Assembly (NCBI RefSeq): GCF_024585265.1
Contig: NZ_CP036533.1
Coordinates: forward strand, 5,589,001 to 5,653,000
Source: Bradyrhizobium sp. WBAH42
GTDB taxonomy: Bacteria > Pseudomonadota > Alphaproteobacteria > Rhizobiales > Xanthobacteraceae
Length of the DNA: 64,000 nt
Direction: 5' to 3'
Positions 39,799-48,843 of the stretch are shown piece after piece. The position numbers and the translations under genes were made by a program. A model generated the notes under the pieces. That model ran no database searches. It worked only from the letters and a program-made list of their open reading frames with translations, and was not told the DNA's origin. Within the stretch, counting starts at the first letter, position 1. Every line of letters begins with the position of its first letter.

Positions 39799-41406
39799 AT
39801 GCTTGCCCGGGCGCGCAAGGCCGTGCCGCGGGTTTTGGAATGGACGTGGACGCCCGTGGAACCGCTCAACGCACGCTCGATGTTCGATGCCGCGGCCAGC
39901 GCTGCGGCAAAGCCTGCTGACCAGCCCTTCGTGGAGCGCCGTCGCCGGCTCTCGCCTGCGGCGCTCGACGTCGTCAACCAGAAGGTCGCGCGTGCCTATT
40001 CGCCGATCGTGATCGCCGGTTTCGTGCGCCTTGCCGATTTCGCGCTGCTGAGCCTCGTCGGTATCGCGGTCTATCTCGGCTATGTCATGCCGCTCGCGGG
40101 GGCGTTCAGCTGGGTCTATCCAGCCGAGGTCATCGCCGTCGCCATCGCCGCCGTGGTCTGCTTCCAGGCCGCCGACATCTACCAGGTGCAGCTGTTCCGT
40201 GGTCAGCTCCGGCAGATGACGCGGATGATCTCGTCCTGGTCGTTCGTCTTCCTGCTCTTCATCGGCATTTCCTTCTTCGCCAAGTTCGGCAGCGAGGTCT
40301 CGCGGCTGTGGTTGGCGGCCTTCTACTTCCTCGGACTCGCGGCCCTGATGGCCGAGCGTCTGATGCTGCGCTCGCTGGTCCGCGCCTGGGCGCGAGAGGG
40401 CCGGCTCGACCGGCGCACCATCATCGTCGGCTCCGACAGCAACGGCGAGCAGCTGGTCGAGGCGCTGAAGGCGCAGGAAGATTCCGACATCCACGTGCTC
40501 GGCGTGTTCGACGACCGCAACGACAGCCGCGCGCTCGACACCTGCGCCGGCGCGCGCAAGCTCGGCAAGGTCGACGACATCGTCGAGTTCGCCCGCCGCA
40601 CCCGCGTCGATCTCGTTCTATTCGCGCTGCCGATCTCGGCGGAGACGCGCATCCTGGAGATGCTGAAGAAGCTCTGGGTGCTCCCGGTCGACATTCGCCT
40701 CTCCGCGCACACCAACAAGCTGCGCTTCCGGCCCCGCTCCTATTCCTATCTAGGTGAGGTGCCGACGCTCGACGTGTTCGAGGCGCCGATCACCGATTGG
40801 GACCTCGTGATGAAATGGCTGTTCGACCGCATCGTCGGCAGCCTCGCGCTGCTCGCAGCCCTGCCGGTGATGGGATTGGTTGCGCTGGCCGTCAAGCTCG
40901 ACAGCCCCGGCCCGGTGCTGTTCCGCCAGAAGCGCTTCGGCTTCAACAACGAGCGCATCGACGTCTACAAGTTCCGTTCGATGTACCACCATCAGGCCGA
41001 TCCGACCGCCTCCAAGGTCGTGACCAAGAACGATCCGCGCGTCACCCGCGTCGGCCGCTTCATCCGTAAGACCAGCCTGGACGAGCTGCCGCAGCTCTTC
41101 AACGTGGTGTTTTCAGGCAATCTCTCGCTGGTCGGCCCGCGCCCGCATGCGGTGCAGGGCAAGCTCCAGAGCCGCCTGTTCGACGAAGCCGTGGACGGCT
41201 ATTTCGCCCGCCACCGCGTCAAGCCGGGCATCACCGGCTGGGCCCAGATCAACGGCTGGCGCGGCGAGATCGACAACGAAGAGAAGATCCAGAAGCGCGT
41301 CGAGTTCGACCTCTATTACATCGAGAACTGGTCGGTGCTGTTCGACCTCGTCATTCTCCTGAAGACGCCGATCTCGCTGCTGACCAAGAACGAGAACGCG
41401 TATTGA
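39799..41406 (+). CDS. Undecaprenyl-phosphate sugar phosphotransferase (ExoY/WcaJ family)
   Basis: A 535-residue initiating enzyme that moves a sugar-1-phosphate, probably glucose, from UDP-sugar to undecaprenyl phosphate. It has four or five N-terminal transmembrane segments ([20 protein letters not shown] onward), a central Rossmann-like domain ([19 protein letters not shown]), a further membrane segment, and the C-terminal sugar-transferase domain. That domain has [21 protein letters not shown], the catalytic region [25 protein letters not shown] and [15 protein letters not shown]. The start may instead be the GTG at 39856. It follows the GT4 gene by 61 bp. Confidence 0.95.
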   Translation: MLARARKAVPRVLEWTWTPVEPLNARSMFDAAASAAAKPADQPFVERRRRLSPAALDVVNQKVARAYSPIVIAGFVRLADFALLSLVGIAVYLGYVMPLAGAFSWVYPAEVIAVAIAAVVCFQAADIYQVQLFRGQLRQMTRMISSWSFVFLLFIGISFFAKFGSEVSRLWLAAFYFLGLAALMAERLMLRSLVRAWAREGRLDRRTIIVGSDSNGEQLVEALKAQEDSDIHVLGVFDDRNDSRALDTCAGARKLGKVDDIVEFARRTRVDLVLFALPISAETRILEMLKKLWVLPVDIRLSAHTNKLRFRPRSYSYLGEVPTLDVFEAPITDWDLVMKWLFDRIVGSLALLAALPVMGLVALAVKLDSPGPVLFRQKRFGFNNERIDVYKFRSMYHHQADPTASKVVTKNDPRVTRVGRFIRKTSLDELPQLFNVVFSGNLSLVGPRPHAVQGKLQSRLFDEAVDGYFARHRVKPGITGWAQINGWRGEIDNEEKIQKRVEFDLYYIENWSVLFDLVILLKTPISLLTKNENAY

Positions 41407-41411
41407 GTTTC

Positions 41412-41523
41412 TCTGTCATGCCCCGGCTTGACCGGGGCATCCAGTACGCCGCGGCGCCAGTGATTTTCCGCAAATGGCCGCCGGGGCGTACTGGATCGCC
41501 CGGTCAAGCCGGGCGATGACAGC
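41412..41523. repeat. Intergenic inverted repeat (CCCGGCTTGACCGGG type)
   Basis: Left CTGTCATGCCCCGGCTTGAC, with inner ATCCAGTACGCC, pairs with GGCGTACTGGAT and GTCAAGCCGGGCGATGACAG on the right. It lies between the sugar-transferase and polymerase genes. A decayed relative lies at 47599-47675. Confidence 0.85.
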
Positions 41524-41556
41524 TGTATTTGTAGCGTTAAGAGTAGCGTAGAGCGT

Positions 41557-42816
41557 GTGATGATGTATGCGGCGACAGCCGGTGGAGTGAACGTAGCCGC
41601 ACCGGCTGCGCCCGGCGTGCTGGCGCTGCAGCGCGCGATGGTGTGGCTGGTCGGCGCCTCTGGCGCGATCGTGTTCATCGAGCCGAGCCCCTACGAGATC
41701 GCCACGCTGCTCGCCGCCATCACCTTCTTCGCCACCGGCCTGCGGCTGAAGCTCGTGCTGATGCCGCTGGTGCTGCTGCTGGTCCTGCTCAATGTCGGCT
41801 ACACGATCAGCGCGATTCCGCTGTTCGACAAGTCAGAGGTGGTGAGCTGGATCGCGACCTCCTGGTACATGGCGGTGACGGTGGTGTTCTTCGCGATGGT
41901 CGTCTCGGAGGACACGACGGCGCGGCTCGACATGCTGCGCCGAGGCCTCGTGGTCGGCGCGATGATCGCCTCGCTTTTGGCAGTCGCCGGCTACTTCCAC
42001 CTGATCCCCGGGGGAAACGACCTGCTCACGCTCTACGGCCGCGCGCGCGGCACGTTCAAGGACCCGAACGTGCTCGGCGCCTTCCTGATCCTGCCGGCGC
42101 TGTTCGCGCTCCAGAGCGTGGTCTCCGACAAATTGGCCAAGGCCTTCCGCAATGTCATCGCCTTCGGCATCATGTCGCTGGCGATCCTGCTCGCCTTCTC
42201 GCGCGCCGCCTGGGGCGGCCTGGTGCTGACCTCCGCCTTCATGCTGGCGCTGATGGTGCTGACCAGCCGCACCAACGCGCAGCGCTCGCGCATCGTCATC
42301 ATGGCGATCGTCGCCGCGGTGCTCGGCCTCGCGCTGATCGCCGTGCTGCTGTCGCTTGATGCCACCGCGGAGATGTTCAAGCAGCGCGCGAGCTTCGACC
42401 AGAGTTATGACGAAGGCCGCTTCGGCCGCTTCGGCCGCCACATCCTCGGCGCGGAGATGGCGCTCGACCTGCCGTTCGGCATCGGCCCATTGCAATTCCA
42501 CCGCTACTTCCCCGAAGACACTCACAACTCCTACCTCAACGCCTTCATGTCCGGCGGCTGGCTGTCCGGCGTGTGCTATCCCGCGCTGGTCTTCACCACC
42601 GTCATCATGGGGTTCCGCCACGTCTTCATCCCTGTGCCGTGGCAGCGCGCATACCTCGCGGTGTTTTCCGCCTTCCTCGGCACCGTCGGCGAAAGCTTCG
42701 TGATCGACACCGACCACTGGCGGCACTTCTGGATGATGCTGGGCGCGGTGTGGGGCATGATCGCGGCCGCGCAGGCCTACAAGACTAGGACTGGCGAGGA
42801 CGCTTCTTCAGCTTGA
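41557..42816 (+). CDS. O-antigen ligase/polymerase-like protein (Wzy/ExoQ type)
   Basis: A 419-residue polytopic membrane protein with about eleven hydrophobic segments and the Wzy_C pattern: a large periplasmic loop with RARGTFKDPNVLGAFLILP and later PFGIGPLQFHRYFPEDTHNSYLNAF. This H-N-S-Y segment is characteristic of polysaccharide polymerases and ligases. It most likely polymerises the repeat units started by the upstream sugar transferase. The start is GTG-ATG-ATG at 41557, and any of the three could be used. Its 3' end overlaps the convergent marR gene by 32 bp. Confidence 0.88.
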   Translation: MMMYAATAGGVNVAAPAAPGVLALQRAMVWLVGASGAIVFIEPSPYEIATLLAAITFFATGLRLKLVLMPLVLLLVLLNVGYTISAIPLFDKSEVVSWIATSWYMAVTVVFFAMVVSEDTTARLDMLRRGLVVGAMIASLLAVAGYFHLIPGGNDLLTLYGRARGTFKDPNVLGAFLILPALFALQSVVSDKLAKAFRNVIAFGIMSLAILLAFSRAAWGGLVLTSAFMLALMVLTSRTNAQRSRIVIMAIVAAVLGLALIAVLLSLDATAEMFKQRASFDQSYDEGRFGRFGRHILGAEMALDLPFGIGPLQFHRYFPEDTHNSYLNAFMSGGWLSGVCYPALVFTTVIMGFRHVFIPVPWQRAYLAVFSAFLGTVGESFVIDTDHWRHFWMMLGAVWGMIAAAQAYKTRTGEDASSA

Positions 42817-43312
42817 GCTCGGGCCGCTTCTCCGGCGGCGTGTCGAGCAGCCCCTTCAGCGCCTCGGTTGCCGTCAGCACACCCTTGTAAGCCTCATTGG
42901 CAAAGCGCAGCAGCAAGCGCAGCTCCTCGTCGGAATAGGCGCCAAAGACCTTCTCCATCGCCTGCTGCATCGGCACGTAGAATTGGCCGAGCTTTGCGAT
43001 CGCCTCGGGCACGACCGCGATGAAAACCTTGCGGCGGTCCTTCTCGTCGCGCTCGCGGCGCACGAGGCCCGCCTTCTCGAGCCGGTCGACCACGCCGGTG
43101 ATCGCGCCGGTGGTCAGGCCGGTGACCTCCGCGAGCCGGCCCGCGGTGACGCGGCCCTCGAGATACAGGATGTCCATGCATTCGAGGTCGGAATTGGCAA
43201 TTCCGGCAACGTTGGCGACGGTCTGGCCGTAGAGCACGCCTTGCGCCGACGACCTGCGCATCGCCTCCTCGAGCTCCAGCAACAGCGCCGCGCGCGCCTT
43301 CGTCCTTGACAA
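42785..43312 (-). CDS. MarR-family transcriptional regulator
   Basis: A 175-residue winged-helix regulator. The DNA-binding core is LEGRVTAGRLAEVTGLTTGAITGVVDRLEKAGLVRRERDEKDRRKVFIAVVPE (near 52-105), with helices for dimerisation on both sides. It is divergent from the FAD-monooxygenase gene, and the 96-bp space between them holds nested palindromes. By family precedent it represses its own gene and the monooxygenase until a phenolic or similar ligand binds. The effector is unknown. Confidence 0.93.
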   Translation of the reverse strand: MSRTKARAALLLELEEAMRRSSAQGVLYGQTVANVAGIANSDLECMDILYLEGRVTAGRLAEVTGLTTGAITGVVDRLEKAGLVRRERDEKDRRKVFIAVVPEAIAKLGQFYVPMQQAMEKVFGAYSDEELRLLLRFANEAYKGVLTATEALKGLLDTPPEKRPELKLKKRPRQS

Positions 43313-43323
43313 GACCGGCCTCT

Positions 43324-43366
43324 TATCTTAGCTGATATATATCTTAGTCGCTAAGATATTTAGCGA
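43324..43366. promoter_or_regulatory. Nested palindromic MarR operator
   Basis: Three overlapping symmetric elements are visible. TATCTTAG-TCG-CTAAGATA (43340-43358) is perfect. TCGCTAA-GATAT-TTAGCGA (43348-43366) is perfect. An imperfect TATCTTAG...CTGATATA lies at 43324-43339. The spacing places them across the likely promoters of both divergent genes. Confidence 0.85.
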
Positions 43367-43408
43367 CCGTATTTTCTCCTAGCACCACGCAAACGTCGGG
43401 AGCAAGCC

Positions 43409-44605
43409 ATGGCCCACCGTCCCCGCAAGGCGCTGATCATCGGCGCCGGCATCGCCGGACCCGTCGCCGCAATCCTGCTGCGCCGCGCCGGCATCGAATC
43501 CGCGATCTACGAGGCGTGGCCCTATTCGAAAGGTATCGGCAGCGGCCTGCAGATCGCGCCGAACGGCATGCATGTCCTGGACGAGATCGGGCTTGCGAAG
43601 GAGCTGATCAGTCGCGGCTCGGTCGCGGAAGCCTTCGACTTCTATTCGCAGCGCGGCGAGAAGCTCGGCTCGATCAATCGCGACATGGCGCGGCGCTTCG
43701 GCCAGCCGGCCGTCAACATCGCCCGCGCCGCGTTGAACGAGATCCTGATCGACAAGGCCTGGTGCGCCTGCGTCTCGCTCTATTTCGAGAAGCGCCTGAT
43801 CAAGATCGAGGACCGCGGCGACCAGCCGATCATCGCCTACTTCGCCGACGGCACCACCGCCGAAGGCGACTTCCTGATCGGCGCCGACGGCGTCCACTCG
43901 GTCGTGCGCCGCCAGGTCGTGCCTGATGGCCCGCAGCCGTTCGACACCGGCCTGATCGGCTTCGGCGGCTTCGTGCCGTACGCCGTCCTCGACGGCAGGC
44001 CGATCGGCCGGCATGTCGAGACCACCTTCGGCCAGAGCGGCTTCTTCGGCTATGGCTATTGCAGCCCGGATCCGAACGACGGCCTGATGTGGTGGAGCAC
44101 GCAGCCCGCGCACGGCATGGGCGCGGCGATGTTCCGCGCGCTTGACCCTGCGACGCTGAAGCAGCATCTGCGCGGCTTCCATCGCGGCTGGCATGATCCG
44201 ATTCCCGCCATCATCGAAGCGGCCGAGAGCATCGTCGTCACCGACACGCTCGATGTCGCGACCCTGCCGACCTGGTCGCGCAAGCGTTCGCTCTTGATCG
44301 GCGATGCCGCGCACGCAACCAGCCCCCATGCCGGCCAAGGCGCCTCGCTCGCGCTGGAGGACGCGATGCGCTTCGCGCGGCTGATGCAGGAGGGCCAGGA
44401 GCTCGGCGCCACCTTCCAGGCTTTCGAGGCCGAGCGCCGCCCGCGCACCGAGAAGATCGTTGCCATGGCCCGTCGCAACGGCAACAGCAAGCGCGAGTTC
44501 AGCGCCACCGGCGCCTGGGTCCGCAATCAGATGCTGAAATGGCTGCTGCCGCTCGGCGCCAAGGGCATGGACTTCATGTACGCGTATGACGCGCGGGCGG
44601 CGTAG
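43409..44605 (+). CDS. FAD-dependent aromatic monooxygenase
   Basis: A 398-residue class A flavoprotein monooxygenase of the salicylate/p-hydroxybenzoate hydroxylase group. It has the FAD-binding IIGAGIAGPVAAILLRRAGI (about 11-30), the DG motif GDFLIGADGVHSVVRRQV, and the second FAD site LLIGDAAHATSPHAGQGASLALEDAMRFA. It would use NAD(P)H and O2 to hydroxylate or epoxidise an unknown aromatic or related substrate. Transcription starts from the region containing the MarR operator palindromes, so it is very likely MarR-controlled. Confidence 0.92.
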   Translation: MAHRPRKALIIGAGIAGPVAAILLRRAGIESAIYEAWPYSKGIGSGLQIAPNGMHVLDEIGLAKELISRGSVAEAFDFYSQRGEKLGSINRDMARRFGQPAVNIARAALNEILIDKAWCACVSLYFEKRLIKIEDRGDQPIIAYFADGTTAEGDFLIGADGVHSVVRRQVVPDGPQPFDTGLIGFGGFVPYAVLDGRPIGRHVETTFGQSGFFGYGYCSPDPNDGLMWWSTQPAHGMGAAMFRALDPATLKQHLRGFHRGWHDPIPAIIEAAESIVVTDTLDVATLPTWSRKRSLLIGDAAHATSPHAGQGASLALEDAMRFARLMQEGQELGATFQAFEAERRPRTEKIVAMARRNGNSKREFSATGAWVRNQMLKWLLPLGAKGMDFMYAYDARAA

Positions 44606-44617
44606 GACTCCGCTGCT

Positions 44618-44709
44618 GTAGGGTGGGCAAAGGCGCACTTGCGCCGTGCCCACCATCTCTCCGCAATCGCAATAGAAGCGGTGGGCACGCTCCGCTTTGC
44701 CCACCCTAC
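44618..44709. repeat. Intergenic inverted repeat (GTAGGGTGGGCAAAG type)
   Basis: The left arm GTAGGGTGGGCAAAGGCG and right arm CGCTTTGCCCACCCTAC pair, with inner GTGCCCACC/GGTGGGCAC. It is the same family as 35820-35944 and lies between convergent genes. Confidence 0.85.
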
Positions 44710-44718
44710 GATACCGAA

Positions 44719-45897
44719 TTAGCTCTCCACCCTGAACGTCAGCCCCGCGTTGTCCTGCAGCCGCTTGATCAGCTTGTGCTGCATCGCCGCGCCCGGCGTC
44801 CAGACGCCGGCGGGAACGTCCCTCGCATCACGCAGCAGGCAGATCGCGCATTCGGAGATCACCTTGGAGGTCGAGCCGTAGCCGGGATCGCGATCACCGG
44901 TGACGCCGGCGCGGACCATGCGGCCGTCGGGGGCGATCGCGACATAGAGCAGGTTGAACAGGCCGTTCTCCCGCTCCTCCTTCGACGGCCCCTCGCCCGG
45001 CTTCGGCGCGTTCGGCCCGGTCTTCTCGGCATTGGCCGCCATGACGCGCTTGGCGTTGGCCTCGCCCTTCTCGCCGGCGCCGGTCAGGACCATCTCGTCG
45101 TAGACAAAGTCCTGGCCGTAGGGAAAGCCCATCAGCATGTTGGAGCGGTGGACGTTGCGCGTGTTGATCAGCGCCATCATGAACGGCGCGGCCCAGGACT
45201 GCAGGTCCTCCTCAAAGACGGCCCTGTTGCCCTTCGGCTGCTTCGGGCCGGTGAAGCCGGGCGTCAGCGCGAAATGGTCGTTGAGGATGGCGACGAGGCT
45301 GAGGTCCTTGGCGACGGCATCGAAGGTCGCCTTCGCGCTCGCCGCGGTGCCGCCTGACAGCGTGCCGCGCATGTCGCGCACGCGGCCTTTCACGCGCGGC
45401 GCCGGCGCGCCGAACACGCGCCTGGCCTCTTCCTGCACGAAGAAGGTGCCGAGCTCGAACGGCACGGAATCATAGCCGCAGGAGAACACGATGCGCGCGC
45501 CGCTCGCCTTGGCCGCCGCCTCGTACTTGTCGATCATCTGCCGCATCCACACCGGCTCGCCGCAGAGATCGAAATAATCCGCACCCGCAGCGACGCAGGC
45601 AGCTAACAGATCCTCGCCATAGAGCTGATACGGACCGACCGTCGTGATCACCGATTTGGTCTGCGCTACCATCGCCTTCAGCGACGCCGCGTCCGACGCG
45701 TCCGCGACGATCAGCGGCGTGTCGGCCGGCGCGCCGATCGTATCGCGCACCGATTTCAGCTTGTCGAGGCTGCGGCCCGCCATCGCCCATTTGAGCGCCT
45801 TGTCGTCCTTGTAATGTGCCGCCAGATATTCGGCGACGAGCTGGCCGGTGAAACCGGTCGCGCCGTAGACGACGATGTCGAATTTCGCAGAGCTCAT
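44719..45897 (-). CDS. Saccharopine dehydrogenase-like NAD(P)-dependent reductase
   Basis: A 392-residue protein of the saccharopine-dehydrogenase-like/trans-acting enoyl reductase family. The N-terminal Rossmann motif is VVYGATGFTGQLVAEYLAAHY (residues 8-28), followed by LIVADASDAASLKAMVAQTKSVITTVGPYQLYGEDLLAACVAAGADYFDLCGE. The related mycobacterial enzyme acts in lipid biosynthesis. Here a reductase acting on a fatty or polyketide intermediate is a guess. It starts 9 bp after the DUF169 gene stop, so the two are one operon. Confidence 0.88.
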   Translation of the reverse strand: MSSAKFDIVVYGATGFTGQLVAEYLAAHYKDDKALKWAMAGRSLDKLKSVRDTIGAPADTPLIVADASDAASLKAMVAQTKSVITTVGPYQLYGEDLLAACVAAGADYFDLCGEPVWMRQMIDKYEAAAKASGARIVFSCGYDSVPFELGTFFVQEEARRVFGAPAPRVKGRVRDMRGTLSGGTAASAKATFDAVAKDLSLVAILNDHFALTPGFTGPKQPKGNRAVFEEDLQSWAAPFMMALINTRNVHRSNMLMGFPYGQDFVYDEMVLTGAGEKGEANAKRVMAANAEKTGPNAPKPGEGPSKEERENGLFNLLYVAIAPDGRMVRAGVTGDRDPGYGSTSKVISECAICLLRDARDVPAGVWTPGAAMQHKLIKRLQDNAGLTFRVES

Positions 45898-45906
45898 GAT
45901 CGGCCT

Positions 45907-46689
45907 TTACTTCTTCGCATAACTCACGCCCATGCCGGCACGGACGTCGCTTTGAATGCCATAGGGCGGGATCGGATAGCGCAGGCCGTTCTTCGCCAGC
46001 GCCTTCATGCCTTCAATTGCCTTGGCGAGATGCGAGGGCTTCAGCGCCATCAGCATCTCCTCGTCCGGCACGCCGCCATAGCGCCGTTCGGCATAGCATG
46101 GCAAGGACAGGCTGGGCTCCCCGGTCTTGAGCGCCCGCCCCCAGGAATCCGCACAGGCGGTCTCGCCGACCACACCCCATTCGAACTTCTTGTAGCCGGT
46201 ATATTGCAGCCCGTTGATCAGGATGATCATCTGCCCGGGCGTTGCATAGACGAGGCAGATGTCGGGCGGATCGAGCCGGCCGCTCGCCAGCGGACTGACG
46301 ACGAGCGCCTGATAGTGTCCGAACGGAACCACGTCCAGCGCCTCCTGGCGCTTGCGCGCGTCTTCCGCGGTGCCGTGCCAGACCCCGACATAGTTTTCGC
46401 CGGCGAGCCATTTCTCGTCCTGGGGGCTGAGACCGATCACCGCGCGGCATTGCGCGCCTACGAGATCGTCGGCGGTGATACCGACGGTCCAGCCCAGGCG
46501 CGCGGCCATGCTGACGATCTGGTCGGTGGTGTGAATTGCGTTCGGACGGCGGATCTTCGGGATCGCCTCCATCTCCGCGACGCTCGCGAACAGCTTCATG
46601 CCGATCACATTCGTCTTCAGCCGCAAGAGGCTGTTGAGATCGGCGACGAGGCCGGCGAGATCGATCCTGTCCGCACTCTGCTGTTGCAT
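45907..46689 (-). CDS. DUF169 domain protein
   Basis: A 260-residue protein matching the DUF169 family: an N-terminal LVADLNSLLRLKTNVIGMKLF, the cysteine-containing DDLVGAQCRAVIGL, the APGQMIILINGLQYTGYKK-like segment (here TPGQMIILINGLQ) and ETACADSWGRALKTGEPSLSLPCYAERRYGGV. Conserved cysteines suggest cofactor or metal binding, but the family has no settled function. It is encoded directly upstream of the saccharopine-dehydrogenase-like gene in the same direction. Confidence 0.88.
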   Translation of the reverse strand: MQQQSADRIDLAGLVADLNSLLRLKTNVIGMKLFASVAEMEAIPKIRRPNAIHTTDQIVSMAARLGWTVGITADDLVGAQCRAVIGLSPQDEKWLAGENYVGVWHGTAEDARKRQEALDVVPFGHYQALVVSPLASGRLDPPDICLVYATPGQMIILINGLQYTGYKKFEWGVVGETACADSWGRALKTGEPSLSLPCYAERRYGGVPDEEMLMALKPSHLAKAIEGMKALAKNGLRYPIPPYGIQSDVRAGMGVSYAKK

Positions 46690-46737
46690 GGCTTCCTCCG
46701 CGCCGGCGATCGCGCGCCGTGTTCTTGTGGCCTCGTT

Positions 46738-47625
46738 CTAGTCCTTGCCCGGTCCCGGAAGCAACTCGCCGGTCCTGCCCATCAGGCGGTAGGCCACGAG
46801 ACCAATCCACTCGCGAATGGCGACTTCCGTTCGGCCGAGCCCGTCCGCGCCCATATTGGTGAAGGAGAACAGATCGTCGCGTCCTCCCATCCGCCAGTCC
46901 ACCGGATAGGCCTCGACGTCAAATCCGGCCTTGCGGAAGATTCCCATCGAGCGCGGCATGTGGAAGGCCGACGTCACCAGGAGCCAGCGCTCGCCGGGCT
47001 TTGGCGCGACCAATTGCTTGGTGAAAATCGCATTCTCCCAGGTGTTGCGGGAGTGACGTTCGAGGATCAGGCGGTCCTTCGCGATGCCGAGATTCTCCAG
47101 GATCGGCGCGGAATAGTCGGCCTCCCTGGCCTCGGTCGACATCAGGTTCGCGGTGCCTCCGGTGAAGGCGATGCGCGCATGGGGATAGCGGCGCGCAAGC
47201 TCGGCCGGCGCAAACAGGCGATCGGCCGCGCGCGCGACGACCGGCGTGCGATGCGCCGCCGATAGATCGGTGTCGACCGAGCCGCCGAGCACGATAATGC
47301 CGTCGGGCTCGCCGCGCGCGGCGTCCCAGGGCGGGAAGCGCGACTCCAGCGGATAGAGCAGGAGATTGCCGAGCGGCGAGAACGCCGCGAGCGCCAGCAG
47401 CACCAGCGTCGTTATCGCAAGCCTGCGGCCAAATGCGGCAAAGCGTGTCCCCATCAACACCACAGCCACAATTCCGAGCTCGACCAGGAGATTGATCGGC
47501 AGCAGCGCGGTGCCCAAGGTCTTGGAAAGAACGAAAAACAGGGGAGCCTCGCTGAAATCACTGGTCTGAATGACCGGCCTGAATTGACCTGGCCGGTCTG
47601 TGCGGGGCTTGACCGGCCCCGCCAT
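46738..47625 (-). CDS. YdcF-family (DUF218) membrane protein
   Basis: A protein of up to 295 residues with two N-terminal transmembrane segments (LLPINLLVELGIVAVVLMG and RLAITTLVLLALAAFSPLGNLLLYPLE), then a DUF218 domain with GIIVLGGSVD, AFTGGTANLM, LERHSRNTWENAIF and WLLVTSAFHMPRSMGIFRKAGF. Relatives such as SanA/ElyC act in envelope maintenance. The start is uncertain: no ATG lies close to the first helix, and the ATG at 47625 falls inside a decayed intergenic repeat (about 47599-47675). That makes the first 25 residues look acquired from the repeat. Confidence 0.82.
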   Translation of the reverse strand: MAGPVKPRTDRPGQFRPVIQTSDFSEAPLFFVLSKTLGTALLPINLLVELGIVAVVLMGTRFAAFGRRLAITTLVLLALAAFSPLGNLLLYPLESRFPPWDAARGEPDGIIVLGGSVDTDLSAAHRTPVVARAADRLFAPAELARRYPHARIAFTGGTANLMSTEAREADYSAPILENLGIAKDRLILERHSRNTWENAIFTKQLVAPKPGERWLLVTSAFHMPRSMGIFRKAGFDVEAYPVDWRMGGRDDLFSFTNMGADGLGRTEVAIREWIGLVAYRLMGRTGELLPGPGKD

Positions 47626-47675
47626 CTTCAGAAATCTTCTTGAAAGAGGATCGATCGCCGGGTCAAGCCCGCGCT
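47599..47675. repeat. Decayed CCGG(G)CTTGACC-type repeat
   Basis: GCGGGGCTTGACCGGCCCCG and, further on, GATCGCCGGGTCAAGCCCGC resemble the two arms of the repeat at 41412. Symmetry is partly lost. It separates the divergent YdcF and acetamidase genes and overlaps the putative YdcF start. Confidence 0.55.
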
Positions 47676-47700
47676 GATGAAACGAAAGCGGACGCGGCAC

Positions 47701-48642
47701 ATGACCCATCATCACCTGCATTCCAGCCCCGGAACCCGCCATTGGGGCTTCTTCGAAGCCGCACTCAAGCCCGTCCTCACCGTGGCCAGCGGCGACGAGG
47801 TGACGGTCGACACCATCAGCGGCGGGCCTGATGTGCTGCCTGATCGGGACAAGTTTCACATTCCGCCCGAAATGCACCAGGTTCATGCCACAAGCGAGCG
47901 CATGCTGCCGGGCCACATCCTCACCGGTCCGATCGCGGTCGAGGGGGCCGAGCCCGGCGACGTGCTTGCGGTCGAGATCCTCGACGTGCAGCTCCGGCAG
48001 GATTGGGGCTGGAACTTGATCAAGCCGCTGTCCGGCACCCTGCCCGACGATTTTCACGAGACGCGGATCCTGAACATCCCGCTCGACCGGACGCGGATGG
48101 TCGGCCGCATGCCGTGGGGCCTCGACCTGCCGCTCAAGCCGTTCTTCGGCGTGATGGGCGTGTCGCCGCCGCCGGCCTGGGGCCGCATCTCATCGCTGAT
48201 CCCGCGCGCCATGGGCGGCAATCTCGACAACAAGGAGCTGGGCGCCGGTGCGACGCTGTACCTGCCGGTATTCGTGCCGGGGGCGATGTTCTCCTGCGGC
48301 GACGGCCATGGCGTGCAGGGCGACGGCGAGGTCTGCGTCACCGCGATCGAGACCGCGCTTAAGGGCCGCTTCCGCCTGACGCTGCGCAAGGACCTGAAGC
48401 TCGACTATCCCCGCGCCGAGACGCCGACGCACTACATGACCATGGCGATGGACCCCGATCTCGACCAATGCGTGGTGCGCGCGCTGCGCGACATGATCGT
48501 GCTGCTCGGCGAGACGCGAAATCTGTCACGCGAGGACGCCTACACGCTGTGCAGCCTGGCCGCCGATCTCCGGGTGACCCAGACTGTCAACGGCGCCAAA
48601 GGCATCCATTGCATGATCGAAAAGGCGATCGTGCACGGCTGA
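47701..48642 (+). CDS. Acetamidase/formamidase family protein
   Basis: A 313-residue member of the FmdA/AmdA family, which hydrolyses formamide or small amides to ammonia and acid. Typical elements are the N-terminal HHLHSSPGTRHWGFF, the central GPIAVEGAEPGDVLAVEILDV, and the metal/active-site loop GAMFSCGDGHGVQGDGEVCVTAIETAL. The ATG at 47701 gives MTHHHLHSSPGTRHWGFF; an in-frame ATG 24 nt upstream lies in repeat sequence. It stands alone, so nitrogen scavenging is likely but not proven. Confidence 0.9.
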   Translation: MTHHHLHSSPGTRHWGFFEAALKPVLTVASGDEVTVDTISGGPDVLPDRDKFHIPPEMHQVHATSERMLPGHILTGPIAVEGAEPGDVLAVEILDVQLRQDWGWNLIKPLSGTLPDDFHETRILNIPLDRTRMVGRMPWGLDLPLKPFFGVMGVSPPPAWGRISSLIPRAMGGNLDNKELGAGATLYLPVFVPGAMFSCGDGHGVQGDGEVCVTAIETALKGRFRLTLRKDLKLDYPRAETPTHYMTMAMDPDLDQCVVRALRDMIVLLGETRNLSREDAYTLCSLAADLRVTQTVNGAKGIHCMIEKAIVHG

Positions 48643-48843
48643 GCCGGGCCGCCCTTCCCCGACCGCTTGACGCCCCCCCGCCGCCTAGTCTGCCGCGCGG
48701 CGCGCCGAGGCGCGGATAATTTCCCGTGCGATTCCAACATGCTGAGCGTCACGCCCAGCCCGTATTTGACTTCCACCCCCGAACCTAAATAGAGTCTTAA
48801 TCGTTACTTTTATGTACCCGAGTAAGAGGCTAGCGTTCGGGCC

